35,665 bases of DNA from Psychromonas sp. MB-3u-54 (GCF_002836415.1 NZ_PJBP01000108.1:1-35665); one strand, 5' to 3'; positions 8,460 to 16,680 are shown, counted from the first letter of the stretch. Program-made: numbers and translations. Notes: a model not told the origin generated them from the letters alone.

Positions 8460-9284
8460 TCATATTACGACTTTGCATTGTTCGACCATTTTGTTAATCA
8501 ACTTTCGAGCAATAGTACCGTTATTTGGCAAAACAGGCAGATTATCAACATGATACCAGGCAGCTTCAACAAGCTCATTTTTATCAATTTTGATTTCACC
8601 TGATTTATATTCAGCAAAAAATCCCATCATTAAAGAGTGCGGGAAAGGCCAGGGTTGACTGCTGACATATTCGATATTTTTGATCCGAATCCTTGATTCC
8701 TCATAAACTTCACGTTCAACACACATCTCCAGTGTTTCTCCGGCTTCAACAAATCCGGCTAAAACGGTAAATACCGGGTTATTCTGTTGCAGATGGCGGT
8801 GATGCACTGCCAATAATATTTCCTTGCCTTTACGAATACCGACAATAACACAAGGTGAAATACGCGGATAACAGCGGTGCTGGCAATGGTAACATTTCAT
8901 TGCGGTTTCCCAGTTTATGGCGTGCATTTTATTACCACACTTGCCGCAATATTGATGTGTTTGATAAAATAAGGCAACTTGAAAGGCACGACCCGCCAGA
9001 TCAAATAAGGCATCGTCAATTCGTCCCAGCAAAGAACGTAATGGCAAATATTCCCCCAAACCAACATCTAGTTGCTCCTGCAATACAACTAGATAACAAG
9101 GGCTTGCGTCATAGTCTGCTATTTTTGTTACATTATCAGCTAATTTTTCAGGAAAAGGTAAATCATCAAGATTACCGTAAGGAATAAAATTCCCCTGCGG
9201 CTGTAATACAATTTTATCTTTCGCGATAATAAACCACCAAGCATTCTCTTGCTTGCTAACATTATTTTTTTCCGGCTGCATCAT
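8460..9284 (-). CDS. nudC: NAD(H) pyrophosphatase / RNA decapping Nudix hydrolase
   Basis: Hydrolyses NADH or NAD+ to NMN(H) and AMP and removes NAD caps from RNA in enterics. The 274 residues contain a four-cysteine zinc ribbon (CGKCGNK, then CYHCQHRC), a Nudix box beginning GFVEAGETLE with REVYEES, and the NADH-pyrophosphatase signature SQPWPFPHS just after it. One oddity: the Nudix consensus REUxEExG has Arg where Gly is usual (EESRI instead of EESGI). It is divergent from rsd and upstream of hemE. Confidence 0.94.
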   Translation of the reverse strand: MMQPEKNNVSKQENAWWFIIAKDKIVLQPQGNFIPYGNLDDLPFPEKLADNVTKIADYDASPCYLVVLQEQLDVGLGEYLPLRSLLGRIDDALFDLAGRAFQVALFYQTHQYCGKCGNKMHAINWETAMKCYHCQHRCYPRISPCVIVGIRKGKEILLAVHHRHLQQNNPVFTVLAGFVEAGETLEMCVEREVYEESRIRIKNIEYVSSQPWPFPHSLMMGFFAEYKSGEIKIDKNELVEAAWYHVDNLPVLPNNGTIARKLINKMVEQCKVVI

Positions 9285-9440
9285 GCTTCCTTATTTATCG
9301 GAACTTTAATTCCGGGGACAGGGATTACTTCACAGTTATACAGTAAGATTATCTACAAATTCAAATTCATGTTGACGCTAAGTACAATTTTATCTACTTT
9401 TATTTGACAGTTTCAGTCTACTTATCATGAGGTGCAAGAT

Positions 9441-9914
9441 ATGCTAACCAAATTAGAACGCGCAAAGGAAGAATGGGGTGGCAGACTTTCAGTTATTGAT
9501 AGTTGGCTCGAAGAGCGCCAGACTCTAGTGGTTACATATTGCAAACTGGCAGGATTACCTCCTTACCAAGAGACAAATCACAGCTTACCCGCACAACAAA
9601 AAATCACTGATTTTTGCCAACTTCTGCTTGATTATGCCTCAACCGGACATTTCGAAATCTACGAGCAGATAATTGCACAATGCAAATTAGATGGGGAAAA
9701 TAATTTAAAAATTGCCCAGGAGTTATATTCACGTATCACCACAACCACGGATGCGGCTTTGAATTTTAACGATAAGTATGCAGAATCAGCAAATGAGCAA
9801 TCCCTACTTGATTTTGACAACGATCTTTCTGACTTAGGGCAACTAATGGAAGATCGTTTTGAACGCGAAGATCAGCTGCTTGAAGTTGTTCACCTGCACC
9901 ATACACTGGCATAA
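9441..9914 (+). CDS. rsd: Regulator of sigma D (Rsd/AlgQ family)
   Basis: Anti-sigma-70 protein that sequesters RpoD and helps alternative sigma factors in stationary phase. About 157 residues, all-helical, aligning with E. coli Rsd: LTKLERAKEEWGG, VIDSWLEERQTLVVTYCKLAG, TDFCQLLLDYASTGHFEIYEQI and C-terminal DLSDLGQLMEDRFEREDQLL. A GTG at 9432 would add three residues, but GAGGTG lies at the right distance before ATG 9441, so that start is preferred. It is divergent from nudC-hemE, as in E. coli. Confidence 0.92.
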   Translation: MLTKLERAKEEWGGRLSVIDSWLEERQTLVVTYCKLAGLPPYQETNHSLPAQQKITDFCQLLLDYASTGHFEIYEQIIAQCKLDGENNLKIAQELYSRITTTTDAALNFNDKYAESANEQSLLDFDNDLSDLGQLMEDRFEREDQLLEVVHLHHTLA

Positions 9915-9929
9915 AAAGTAACATGCCTG

Positions 9930-10258
9930 TGTATACCCATGTTACTTCAAGATGCAAAGTCAGCAAGGAAAATTGTGCTGAGATGCTAGGCATCAAATTG
10001 AAGTCTCGTTATTCTACAGTGAGATTTTATAACAACGCAGATTGGCACAATTTGCCTTGCGCTACGGGCCGCAAGTTCGAAAACCAGCGCTGCGTTGCCC
10101 CCATCGAAAAGGGAATAACCATTTAAGATGTAAATGCTTGCATTTACATCTACCGCTAGAGGATTAACGCAGTTAATCGCTCGAAAGGTCATATTGCGTT
10201 TTTCTCTGATCGAAGATCTTGCGCCTGACAAAGCATTTTGAAGTAACATCGGTATATA
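9930..10258. repeat. MITE-like element with 26-bp imperfect terminal inverted repeats
   Basis: Left end 9930-9955 and right end 10233-10258 match as inverted repeats at 23 of 26 positions; shared core ATGTTACTTCAA. The 329-bp interior holds no credible gene but contains a near-perfect palindrome AGATGTAAATGC-TT-GCATTTACATCT split around 10137 (10125-10150) and a GATTAA/TTAATC hairpin (about 10162-10178). It starts 15 bp after rsd. Short open frames inside are not convincing. Confidence 0.75.
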
Positions 10259-10313
10259 TTACTCAGTGGGCAGCAAAATCACACTGCCCGAGTTAAGAGC
10301 ACCCGCATAAAAA

Positions 10314-10347
10314 TAATAATAGCGCTTAATCGTTAGCGCTATTATTA
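10314..10347. terminator. Strong hairpin, probable terminator
   Basis: Thirteen-bp perfect stem TAATAATAGCGCT/AGCGCTATTATTA with an 8-nt loop, between the convergent rsd and mepM genes. The T-tract is poor in both directions, so it could also be a mobile palindrome. Confidence 0.5.
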
Positions 10348-10362
10348 CTTGCCCCGATAAAG

Positions 10363-10434
10363 CGTTCAGTATCTATACCACGTTCAGTATCTATACCAAT
10401 TCCACTCATTAAGTGATCTATTAGGCGTTGGTAT
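10363..10434. repeat. 18-bp direct duplication and short inverted repeat at the mepM 3' end
   Basis: CGTTCAGTATCTATACCA occurs twice in immediate tandem (10363-10380 and 10381-10398). The second copy overlaps a 7-bp inverted repeat ATACCAA (10393-10399) / TTGGTAT (10428-10434) that ends on the mepM stop codon. It looks like a short mobile palindrome or its scar. Confidence 0.6.
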
Positions 10435-11768
10435 TAGATGTCGTTAATGCCCATCTCCTGCAGATAAAGATCGCGTTTTTTATCAAAAATAGACTCATCT
10501 TTTTTAGAGACCGCGGTTGACAGAGGCAATTCCACTTTCATGGCGTCCACCGGGCGGTTATTTATTTGAAATTCATAATGCAGATGCGCCCCCGTTGAAC
10601 GCCCGGTATTACCACTCTTACCTATCACAGTCCCCCTTTCTAACCGCTGTCCCTTACGCACCAAAATCTTACTTAAATGCAAATAACGTGTGGTGTATTT
10701 CCGGCTATGCTGCATAACAATGTAGTTGCCGGCTGCGGGGTGGTAACCTGCCCGCAAAACAACACCATCACCAATCGCATACACTTTTGTACCCGTTGAG
10801 ACGGCAAAATCCGTGCCGTTATGGGGTTTTACTCTTTTGGTGATTGGATGCAAACGTTTTCTATTAAAGCTTGAACTGATTCGGAAATTGCCATTCACCG
10901 GAAAGCGTCGATAAGCTTTACTTAAGCCTTGTCTGTTTTCATCGTAATAACGCCCGTCTTCATGCAGGAAAGCAGTATAAATTTTATTCCTGTTTTTAAT
11001 CAAAATAGCCAGCACCTCACTTTCCGAACTATATTGTCCGTCAATATATTGTTTTGATACTAATACACGGAAAGTATCTCCGGCATAAAGCTGACGGTTA
11101 AAATTAATTTTATCCTGCAGAGCCACGGATACTTGTTGAATCTGCCCCGCCGTCAGACCTGAAGCTTTGGCTGTCCTATAGAAGCTCCCTATAATACGAC
11201 CTTGATATAAACTTGTACGCCATTTCCCCGCTTTAGTTTCTAAAAATGCATCATATTGATCTTCTTTCAGCGTAAAGGTTAGCGTATTGGCAAGATCCAA
11301 AAATACTTTTAAAGAAAGCAGGTTGTTGTCAGGGCCAATCAATAACTTGATTCTTTGCCCCGGGATTAGGTTAGCTAAGCGGAGATGCTCTTTATCAGCT
11401 TCTAACAGAAGCTGTAATGCCGCTGCCGACAAACTCTCTCTTTCAAAAATATTGCTTAGAGAGTCACCTTCGCTCACCTCAAATTCGACTTCTTTATTTC
11501 CCGAAAAGTCCGGAAAGACTTTTGCATATTCGTCTTTTATTGCAGCAAGAGGTTCGGCAGCCGCATGCTCATCCTGAACAACAACCCTCTTAGGAAGCTC
11601 TAGTGAGCGGTAAATTGTTTTTTTGGTTTTCGGCTGCATGGGAAGCAAGGACACAACCAGCAGAAATACAAATAATAGAATCAAAGCGAAAAAATGTTTC
11701 CGGGGAAGATTATTCACAACGGCAACTGACGCTTTAAAAAACGCCTTTAAAGGTAACAAAAATAGCAT
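10434..11768 (-). CDS. mepM: Murein DD-endopeptidase, M23 family (MepM-like)
   Basis: Periplasmic zinc peptidase that cleaves peptidoglycan cross-links during cell growth. 444 residues (E. coli MepM has 440). One N-terminal membrane segment (about 26-43, ALILLFVFLLVVSLL), an OapA/LysM-like region (VSEGDSLSNIFERESLS, then LANLIPGQRIKLL), and a C-terminal M23 domain with zinc ligands in HNGTD and HLHYE plus GNTGRSTGAHLHYEF. The final residues DLYLQEMGI resemble the N-terminus of HolD rather than a MepM tail. Both this gene and a truncated tandem copy upstream have a TATACT -10 about 55 bp before the ATG (11820-11825 and 12159-12164). Confidence 0.9.
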   Translation of the reverse strand: MLFLLPLKAFFKASVAVVNNLPRKHFFALILLFVFLLVVSLLPMQPKTKKTIYRSLELPKRVVVQDEHAAAEPLAAIKDEYAKVFPDFSGNKEVEFEVSEGDSLSNIFERESLSAAALQLLLEADKEHLRLANLIPGQRIKLLIGPDNNLLSLKVFLDLANTLTFTLKEDQYDAFLETKAGKWRTSLYQGRIIGSFYRTAKASGLTAGQIQQVSVALQDKINFNRQLYAGDTFRVLVSKQYIDGQYSSESEVLAILIKNRNKIYTAFLHEDGRYYDENRQGLSKAYRRFPVNGNFRISSSFNRKRLHPITKRVKPHNGTDFAVSTGTKVYAIGDGVVLRAGYHPAAGNYIVMQHSRKYTTRYLHLSKILVRKGQRLERGTVIGKSGNTGRSTGAHLHYEFQINNRPVDAMKVELPLSTAVSKKDESIFDKKRDLYLQEMGINDI

Positions 11769-11880
11769 AACTTAATACAACTCAGGCAGGAAAAGGGAGT
11801 AATGAAAATAAAACGGAGAAGTATAGCAAATTTTTTGTTTTTTTTATAAAAAAACAGATCTCATTTTAATTCGTCTTTTA

Positions 11881-12108
11881 TTACATCAAAGGGTCGGTGA
11901 CCGCATGCTTATCTTCGACAACAACTCTCTCAGGTAGTTCTAATGAGTGGTAAATTTTTTTGGGGATTTTTGGCGGTACGGGAACCAGAGACACAACCAA
12001 CAGAAATACGGATAATATAATCAAAGCGACAAGATGTTTCCGGGGAAAAATATTCACAGCCGCAATGGACGTTTTAAAAAACGCCTTTAAAAATAACAAA
12101 AATGGCAT
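11881..12108 (-). pseudogene. Truncated tandem copy of the mepM 5' end
   Basis: 75 codons matching residues 1-74 of the adjacent peptidase at most positions (KAFFK, PRKH, VFLLVVSL, YHSLELPERVVVEDKHA), then a stop. The upstream about 100 bp are also duplicated, including the TATACT -10, so the event copied promoter plus N-terminus; the two ATGs are 340 bp apart. Divergence is moderate, so the duplication is not recent. The product would be a membrane anchor with a short periplasmic stub and no catalytic domain. It could be inert or a small membrane peptide. Confidence 0.8.
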
Positions 12109-12279
12109 AACTTAAGACAACTCAGACAGGAAAAGAATCAATGAAAATAACATGGTAAAGTATATCAGTTTTTTATTTTTTTTTAAAAAACAGCGCTTAT
12201 TTTTAAAAGAAAAATGCATTCCTTTTCATTTTTCATGTGAATAGCTTAAATAATTAACGTGTTTTCCATCACAAATAAA

Positions 12280-12311
12280 TGTAAGATAGACGTCTAGATG
12301 TAAAAACATCT
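12280..12311 (+). promoter_or_regulatory. MetJ operator (met boxes) upstream of metK
   Basis: Consecutive 8-mers AGACGTCT (12288-12295, perfect consensus), AGATGTAA (12296-12303) and AAACATCT (12304-12311), with a weaker box before them. MetJ dimers with S-adenosylmethionine bind such tandem boxes cooperatively, giving feedback repression of metK. Confidence 0.85.
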
Positions 12312-12346
12312 AAAACTATTCACCTTGTAACCAGTTAGGAGCTCAC

Positions 12347-13495
12347 ATGTCACGTGACTTATTTACTTCAGAATCCGTATCTGAAGGTCATCCCGATAAA
12401 ATAGCCGATCAAATTTCCGATGCGGTACTTGATGCAATTTTAAAACAAGATAAAAAAGCACGTGTTGCTTGTGAGACTTATGTAAAAACCGGAATGGTAA
12501 TGGTCGGTGGTGAAATCACCACGGATGCCTGGGTTGATATCGAAGAGATCACCCGTAATACCGTGCGCAACATAGGTTACACCAGTTCAGAAATGGGCTT
12601 TGACGCTGACTCCTGCGCCATTTTAAATGTGATAGGCAAACAATCGCCAGACATTAATCAGGGTGTTGACCGTAGCGATCCTCGCGAGCAGGGTGCCGGC
12701 GATCAGGGTTTAATGTTCGGTTACGCCACTAATGAAACGGACGTTTTCATGCCGGCACCTATTACTTATGCGCACCATCTGGTTAAACGACAGGCAAAAG
12801 TACGTAAAAATAAGACACTCCCATGGTTACGCCCCGATGCTAAAAGCCAGGTGACCTTTGCTTATGATCATGGAAAAATTGTCGGTATTGATGCGGTCGT
12901 ACTTTCCACGCAACATTCGGAAGATATCAAACAGGCAGATTTGGTTGAAGCGGTAATGGAAGAGATAATCAAGCCCGTATTACCGGCTGAGTGGCTTTCT
13001 GAGCGCACTAAATACTTTATTAATCCAACGGGCCGCTTTGTCATTGGCGGACCTGTTGGTGATTGCGGCCTTACCGGGCGTAAAATTATTGTTGATACTT
13101 ATGGTGGTTCAGCACGCCATGGTGGTGGTGCATTCTCCGGTAAAGATCCGTCAAAAGTTGATCGCAGCGCGGCATATGCAGCACGTTATGTGGCAAAAAA
13201 CATCGTTGCAGCGGGTCTTGCTGATCGTTGTGAAATTCAAGTTTCTTATGCTATCGGTGTTGCAGAGCCAACCTCGATCAGTGTGGAAACCTTCGGCACA
13301 GAAAAAGTAAAAAAAGAGTTAATTATCCAATTGATTCGTGAGCATTTTGACTTGCGCCCTTACGGTCTGATCGAGATGTTGAATCTTATTCAGCCTATTT
13401 ACGAATCAACAGCGGCTTACGGGCACTTTGGTCGTGATGAATTCCCGTGGGAAGCATTAGATAAAGTTGAAGCGTTAAAAGCGGCTGCATTTTAG
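12347..13495 (+). CDS. metK: S-adenosylmethionine synthetase
   Basis: Makes S-adenosylmethionine from methionine and ATP; cytosolic tetramer. 382 residues (E. coli 384). Signatures: [32 protein letters not shown], the P-loop-like [16 protein letters not shown], and C-terminal [15 protein letters not shown] sits 6-10 bp before the ATG. MetJ boxes just upstream indicate methionine-dependent repression. sprT follows 18 bp downstream. Confidence 0.98.
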   Translation: MSRDLFTSESVSEGHPDKIADQISDAVLDAILKQDKKARVACETYVKTGMVMVGGEITTDAWVDIEEITRNTVRNIGYTSSEMGFDADSCAILNVIGKQSPDINQGVDRSDPREQGAGDQGLMFGYATNETDVFMPAPITYAHHLVKRQAKVRKNKTLPWLRPDAKSQVTFAYDHGKIVGIDAVVLSTQHSEDIKQADLVEAVMEEIIKPVLPAEWLSERTKYFINPTGRFVIGGPVGDCGLTGRKIIVDTYGGSARHGGGAFSGKDPSKVDRSAAYAARYVAKNIVAAGLADRCEIQVSYAIGVAEPTSISVETFGTEKVKKELIIQLIREHFDLRPYGLIEMLNLIQPIYESTAAYGHFGRDEFPWEALDKVEALKAAAF

Positions 13496-13513
13496 CGCTT
13501 AGTTAAATTAAAC

Positions 13514-13999
13514 GTGGTAAATGATGCAGATAAAAAAGCACTCATTAGCCGAAGTGAAGAATTTTTCATTTTGGCCGAGTGCTTTTTTGATCGTGCTTTC
13601 AAACGTCCTGCATACCTTTTTAACCAGCGGGGGAAAAGTGCCGGTAGCGCACATTTGCAGCTTAACCGGATCAAATACCACCCCACCTTGTTTAAAAAAA
13701 ATTCAGCAGATTTTTTTGCACAGGTAGTGCCTCACGAGGTTGCTCATCTGGTCGCCTACCAACATTACGGGAAAGTGCGCCCGCATGGCAAAGAGTGGCA
13801 ATTTGTAATGCAGAATATCTTTAACTGCCCTGCAGATACGACACATTCATTAGATATTAGTGACGTTATGGGTCAGCAGTTTGCTTATCAGTGTGATTGT
13901 ACCACCCACCAGTTAACCATAAGACGTCATAATAAGATTTTAAAAGGGGTTAAATATCTGTGTAAAAAGTGCCGGGTAGAATTGAAAATTAAAAATTAA
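13514..13999 (+). CDS. sprT: SprT-family zinc protein
   Basis: SprT domain protein of 161 residues. It has a gluzincin-type HExxH motif in PHEVAHLVAYQHYG, a following HGKEW segment that supplies the third ligand in SprT/Spartan proteins, and a C-terminal zinc ribbon with CDC and CKKC pairs. The cellular role of bacterial SprT is poorly defined. The start is taken as GTG 13514 (no in-frame ATG fits the family N-terminus); no strong ribosome binding site is visible, so translational coupling to metK is possible. The metK-sprT neighbourhood is common in gammaproteobacteria. The last codons run into a heptamer repeat. Confidence 0.88.
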   Translation: MVNDADKKALISRSEEFFILAECFFDRAFKRPAYLFNQRGKSAGSAHLQLNRIKYHPTLFKKNSADFFAQVVPHEVAHLVAYQHYGKVRPHGKEWQFVMQNIFNCPADTTHSLDISDVMGQQFAYQCDCTTHQLTIRRHNKILKGVKYLCKKCRVELKIKN

Positions 14000-14010
14000 A
14001 AATTAAAAAT
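13984..14010. repeat. TAAAAAT heptamer repeat at the sprT stop codon
   Basis: Three TAAAAAT units in tandem (13990-14010) preceded by a partial unit. The sprT TAA (13997-13999) is the start of the second unit, so the array encodes the end of the protein (KIKN) and runs past the stop. Confidence 0.75.
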
Positions 14011-14063
14011 AGGCACAAAGCACCTAGCCGCTTAATCTCTTAATTTTCTCTTCCATGGACCGT

Positions 14064-14807
14064 TTAACGTTTAAAATTATCTAAAATAATGCCCGTTGCC
14101 ATGGCGACATTTAATGATTCCGCTTCTCCGAAACTGGGAATGGTAATTTTATGGCTGATAAATTTAGCAATCTCTGGCGAAATACCATGCGATTCACTGC
14201 CCATAACAATAAAGGCACTTTTATTTAACTTTGCTTTATGGATATTTTCCCCTTCCAGAAAAGCCCCATAAATCGCCGTTGATTGTTGACTTAGATAGTC
14301 AGATAAATCCGTATGGCTCACCCGTACCCGTGCAAATGATCCCATACTGGCAGCGATGACTTTAGGATTATAAAAATCAGCACAGTCCGGGCTGCAAATA
14401 ATATTTTTAATGCCGTACCAGTCGGCAACACGAATAATAGTCCCAAAGTTTCCGGGATCAGAAACTTTATCTAATACCAGGATCAATTCATTTTTTTGGA
14501 TTTGTGGGAGCGGCATTATTTTGCACTCGGCCACAGCAAGCACACTGTTATTTGATACTAACGTCCCCGCTTTTTTTAACTCTTCTTCCGTTGCTTCAAT
14601 GGTAAGACTAACTAAGCCAAACTCTGCAAGTGCTGATCTATTTTTATTGATAAAAGTACTGGTTGCAAAAAGTTGTTTTATCGTAAAATCAGAATTAAAT
14701 AATTCACCCACATTTTTTTCACCCTGCACTAAAAACAGACCATTTTTTTTACGCTGTTTTTTTTGCTCAAGTGCATGAATAAGTTTTAGCTGATTTTTTG
14801 AAATCAT
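14064..14807 (-). CDS. TrmH/SpoU-family RNA 2'-O-methyltransferase
   Basis: SAM-dependent, knotted SPOUT methyltransferase acting on a tRNA or rRNA ribose; target unknown. 247 residues with an N-terminal substrate-binding domain (KKNGLFLVQGEKNVGELF) and the three SPOUT motifs: DKVSDPGNFGTIIRVADW (motif 1), IVMGSESHGIS (motif 2) and IPSFGEAESLNVAMATGI (motif 3). To my recollection of the family, YGIKNIICSPDCADFYNPKV and SMGSFARV resemble TrmH proteins of Bacteroidetes more than RlmB or TrmH of gammaproteobacteria, suggesting transfer. It lies 17 bp after rimI on the same strand. Confidence 0.85.
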   Translation of the reverse strand: MISKNQLKLIHALEQKKQRKKNGLFLVQGEKNVGELFNSDFTIKQLFATSTFINKNRSALAEFGLVSLTIEATEEELKKAGTLVSNNSVLAVAECKIMPLPQIQKNELILVLDKVSDPGNFGTIIRVADWYGIKNIICSPDCADFYNPKVIAASMGSFARVRVSHTDLSDYLSQQSTAIYGAFLEGENIHKAKLNKSAFIVMGSESHGISPEIAKFISHKITIPSFGEAESLNVAMATGIILDNFKR

Positions 14808-14824
14808 AATTTATTTCTCGTTCT

Positions 14825-15298
14825 TCAAAGTGATAGATAGCAACACATAATAACAGCATCTTCTCTGCCATTTTTACAAGGGTAATAATCTTTACGTCTA
14901 TCGAGTTCAACAAAACCCAGTTTTTGATAAAGTTTTAATGCATAAAGGTTAGAAGCGCGTACCTCTAACCAGACTTCCTCTTCATCCTTTGCTTGTGAGT
15001 AGTCTTTTAGAAACTGTAATAAAATCTCCCCCAACCCCTGCCCCTGTACCTCAGGCGTAATCGCAATATTCATTAAAGTGACCTCTCCGGCCACTGAGCT
15101 GGCAACAAAATAACCGATCACTTGCTCGTCAGCGAGTAACAAATGACTAAAATAGCGTGTGCCAAAGTTACTCAAAAATAATTTTTTTGACCAGGGATGG
15201 CTATGGCAACGAGATTCAATGTTAAAGACATCCTCTATATCAGCCAGTCCCATGGGCACTATTTTTAATTTTTCTTTATTGATTAAAGGTGCAGACAT
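14825..15298 (-). CDS. rimI: Ribosomal protein bS18 alanine N-acetyltransferase
   Basis: GNAT enzyme that acetylates the N-terminal Ala of ribosomal protein S18. 157 residues; GNAT motif A VQGQGLGEILLQFLKDY, RASNLYALKLYQKLGF (motif B with the catalytic Tyr) and ESRCHSHPWSKKLF near the N-terminus are RimI hallmarks. An in-frame ATG at 15310 lacks a ribosome binding site, whereas GGAAG precedes ATG 15298 by 6 bp, so the shorter form is preferred. holD is upstream on the same strand, the conserved holD-rimI order, but the two are separated by a 260-bp heptamer array. Confidence 0.92.
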   Translation of the reverse strand: MSAPLINKEKLKIVPMGLADIEDVFNIESRCHSHPWSKKLFLSNFGTRYFSHLLLADEQVIGYFVASSVAGEVTLMNIAITPEVQGQGLGEILLQFLKDYSQAKDEEEVWLEVRASNLYALKLYQKLGFVELDRRKDYYPCKNGREDAVIMCCYLSL

Positions 15299-15340
15299 AA
15301 TTGCTTCCATATTGATTTCGTATTAGTTACTTCGAACTCA

Positions 15341-15597
15341 TCACCTTCGAGCTTCGAGCCTTCGAGCCTTCGAGCTTCGAGCTTCGAGCCTTCGAGCCTT
15401 CGAGCTTCGAGCCTTCGAGCCTTCGAGCCTTCGAGCTTCGAGCTTCGAGCTTCGAGCTTCGAGCCTTCGAGCCTTCGAGCTTCGAGCTTCGAGCTTCGAG
15501 CCTTCGAGCTTCGAGCCTTCGAGCTTCGAGCTTCGAGCTTCGAGCTTCGAGCTCGTAGCTCGTAGCTCGTTACTCATCACTCGTAGCCCGCAACTCG
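15341..15597. repeat. Heptamer/octamer tandem array between holD and rimI
   Basis: About 30 copies of TCGAGCT (7 bp) mixed with TCGAGCCT (8 bp), followed on the holD side by degenerate CTCGTAG-type units. It starts directly after the holD stop codon (15601-15603) and ends about 45 bp before the rimI start. A 79-codon open frame (repeating SSKLEAR) is a repeat artefact. The core unit is the same as in the array at 3074-3233. Confidence 0.9.
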
Positions 15598-15600
15598 CTC

Positions 15601-15996
15601 CTATTGATTAAAAGCACAAAACTGTTTCCATAATGCCTTTTTTGCGTTGGCGTCGGCAGCCAGCTGTACAAGGGTTGATGACGTTAATAACTTATGCCCA
15701 TGGGGTTGATTGATTTCCCCTAGGGTTGACCAGATAAGTTCGGGTAACTGTCCTTGCAGGTTTTCAAATTGATCCGTTGAGCAGCAATATACTTCGCTTA
15801 ATTTCAAGTTAAAGGCATTGAGTATGCTGACCATAAGAGGGTGCGCAAAGTCGGCTGTCGAGGCCACCAGCAGCAATTTATAATGACTTAAATCAATAGT
15901 GCATACATTTAGAGAGAGGGGGAACAAATCAGGTTTACGGACTTGCCAACGGGTTATGCCCATCTCCTGTAAATAAAGCGCTTGTTGATGTTTCAT
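15601..15996 (-). CDS. holD: DNA polymerase III psi subunit
   Basis: Psi subunit of the clamp-loader complex, linking chi (HolC) to the DnaX complex and so to SSB. 131 residues, short and fast-evolving as usual. It keeps the N-terminal LYLQEMGITRWQVRKPDLF (the tau/gamma-binding peptide, compare LQQLGITQWSLRRP in E. coli) and the C-terminal ANAKKALWKQFCAF (compare TARAALWQQIC). The frame can open at TTG 16011, but ATG 15996 with an upstream GGA fits family N-termini. rimI follows across a repeat array. Confidence 0.88.
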   Translation of the reverse strand: MKHQQALYLQEMGITRWQVRKPDLFPLSLNVCTIDLSHYKLLLVASTADFAHPLMVSILNAFNLKLSEVYCCSTDQFENLQGQLPELIWSTLGEINQPHGHKLLTSSTLVQLAADANAKKALWKQFCAFNQ

Positions 15997-16011
15997 TGAA
16001 AATCCAATCAA

Positions 16012-16680
16012 TTATTCGAGGTTTAAAAAATAAAACAAATAATAACATTGAATGAAGGTCAGCCGAAGCAATAATCAATGGCCAATAACTCTCCGGTAAA
16101 ATATTCAGAAAACAAAAGCGCACTGTTGTTATATAGCGCGTTATGATGCCCTCTTGTTTATTGCATCCAGTGAGCCTTACTTCCTCTGCATTATCAATTG
16201 TCCATCTGAAATGATAGCACCACTCACTTTCAGGCTTGCTAAAAAAAGCGGGCCTTCCACCGTGATGGTTCGAAAAATGTGGTATCCAACGGTTCACTGC
16301 GATTCTGTTCATCAATGATGTCATTCCCCTGCCTTCTGAATTTTAACCAGAAAAACAGAGTACGGGCTAAAACAATAGAAATAGAATCTATTTTTTTAGA
16401 GGGAAATTGATGGGATACAGATATAAAATATTGCTTTGAATATTCGCCAAAATTTAACCAAGTGTGCTGAGCAATATCAGGCAGTCACATTTTAAAAATA
16501 TCATTCCTCGGGCTGCGTGTAATAGCTAACGCCTATTCCATGATAGTAGTAAAAATACAGATCACACACTAGCCGGAAATAGGCCCAAGACTATACCTGT
16601 CCAATAAAGGGGGGATTTTAGGTTAGGATAGCTTTGGCCGAATATACTCGGCTCAGCTCGATAAATTGACAATACAGTTA
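16012..16680. other. Gene-poor spacer upstream of holD
   Basis: No supportable gene. rsmC, which precedes holD in E. coli, is not here. A 129-codon - strand frame (15935-16324) overlaps holD by 62 bp, resembles no family I know and has no well-placed ribosome binding site. A GCCGAATATACTCGGC hairpin lies near 16630 and a weak inverted repeat CCTATTCC/GGAAATAGG at about 16533-16585. Otherwise I see nothing. Confidence 0.5.

Noticed and set aside
9923-10249. Short frames on both strands inside the element after rsd
   Set aside because: They span inverted-repeat ends and palindromes and look non-coding.
12241-12346. SAM riboswitch upstream of metK
   Set aside because: The spacer is short and unstructured, and tandem MetJ boxes explain the regulation.
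13038-13310. 90-codon frame within metK
   Set aside because: Out-of-frame shadow of metK, which is conserved throughout.
15341-15580. 79-codon open frame (repeating SSKLEAR)
   Set aside because: Also a repeat artefact: any frame of the array stays open.
15935-16324. 129-codon - strand frame upstream of holD
   Set aside because: It overlaps holD, has no recognisable domain and no well-placed ribosome binding site. Kept only as a remark under the spacer.
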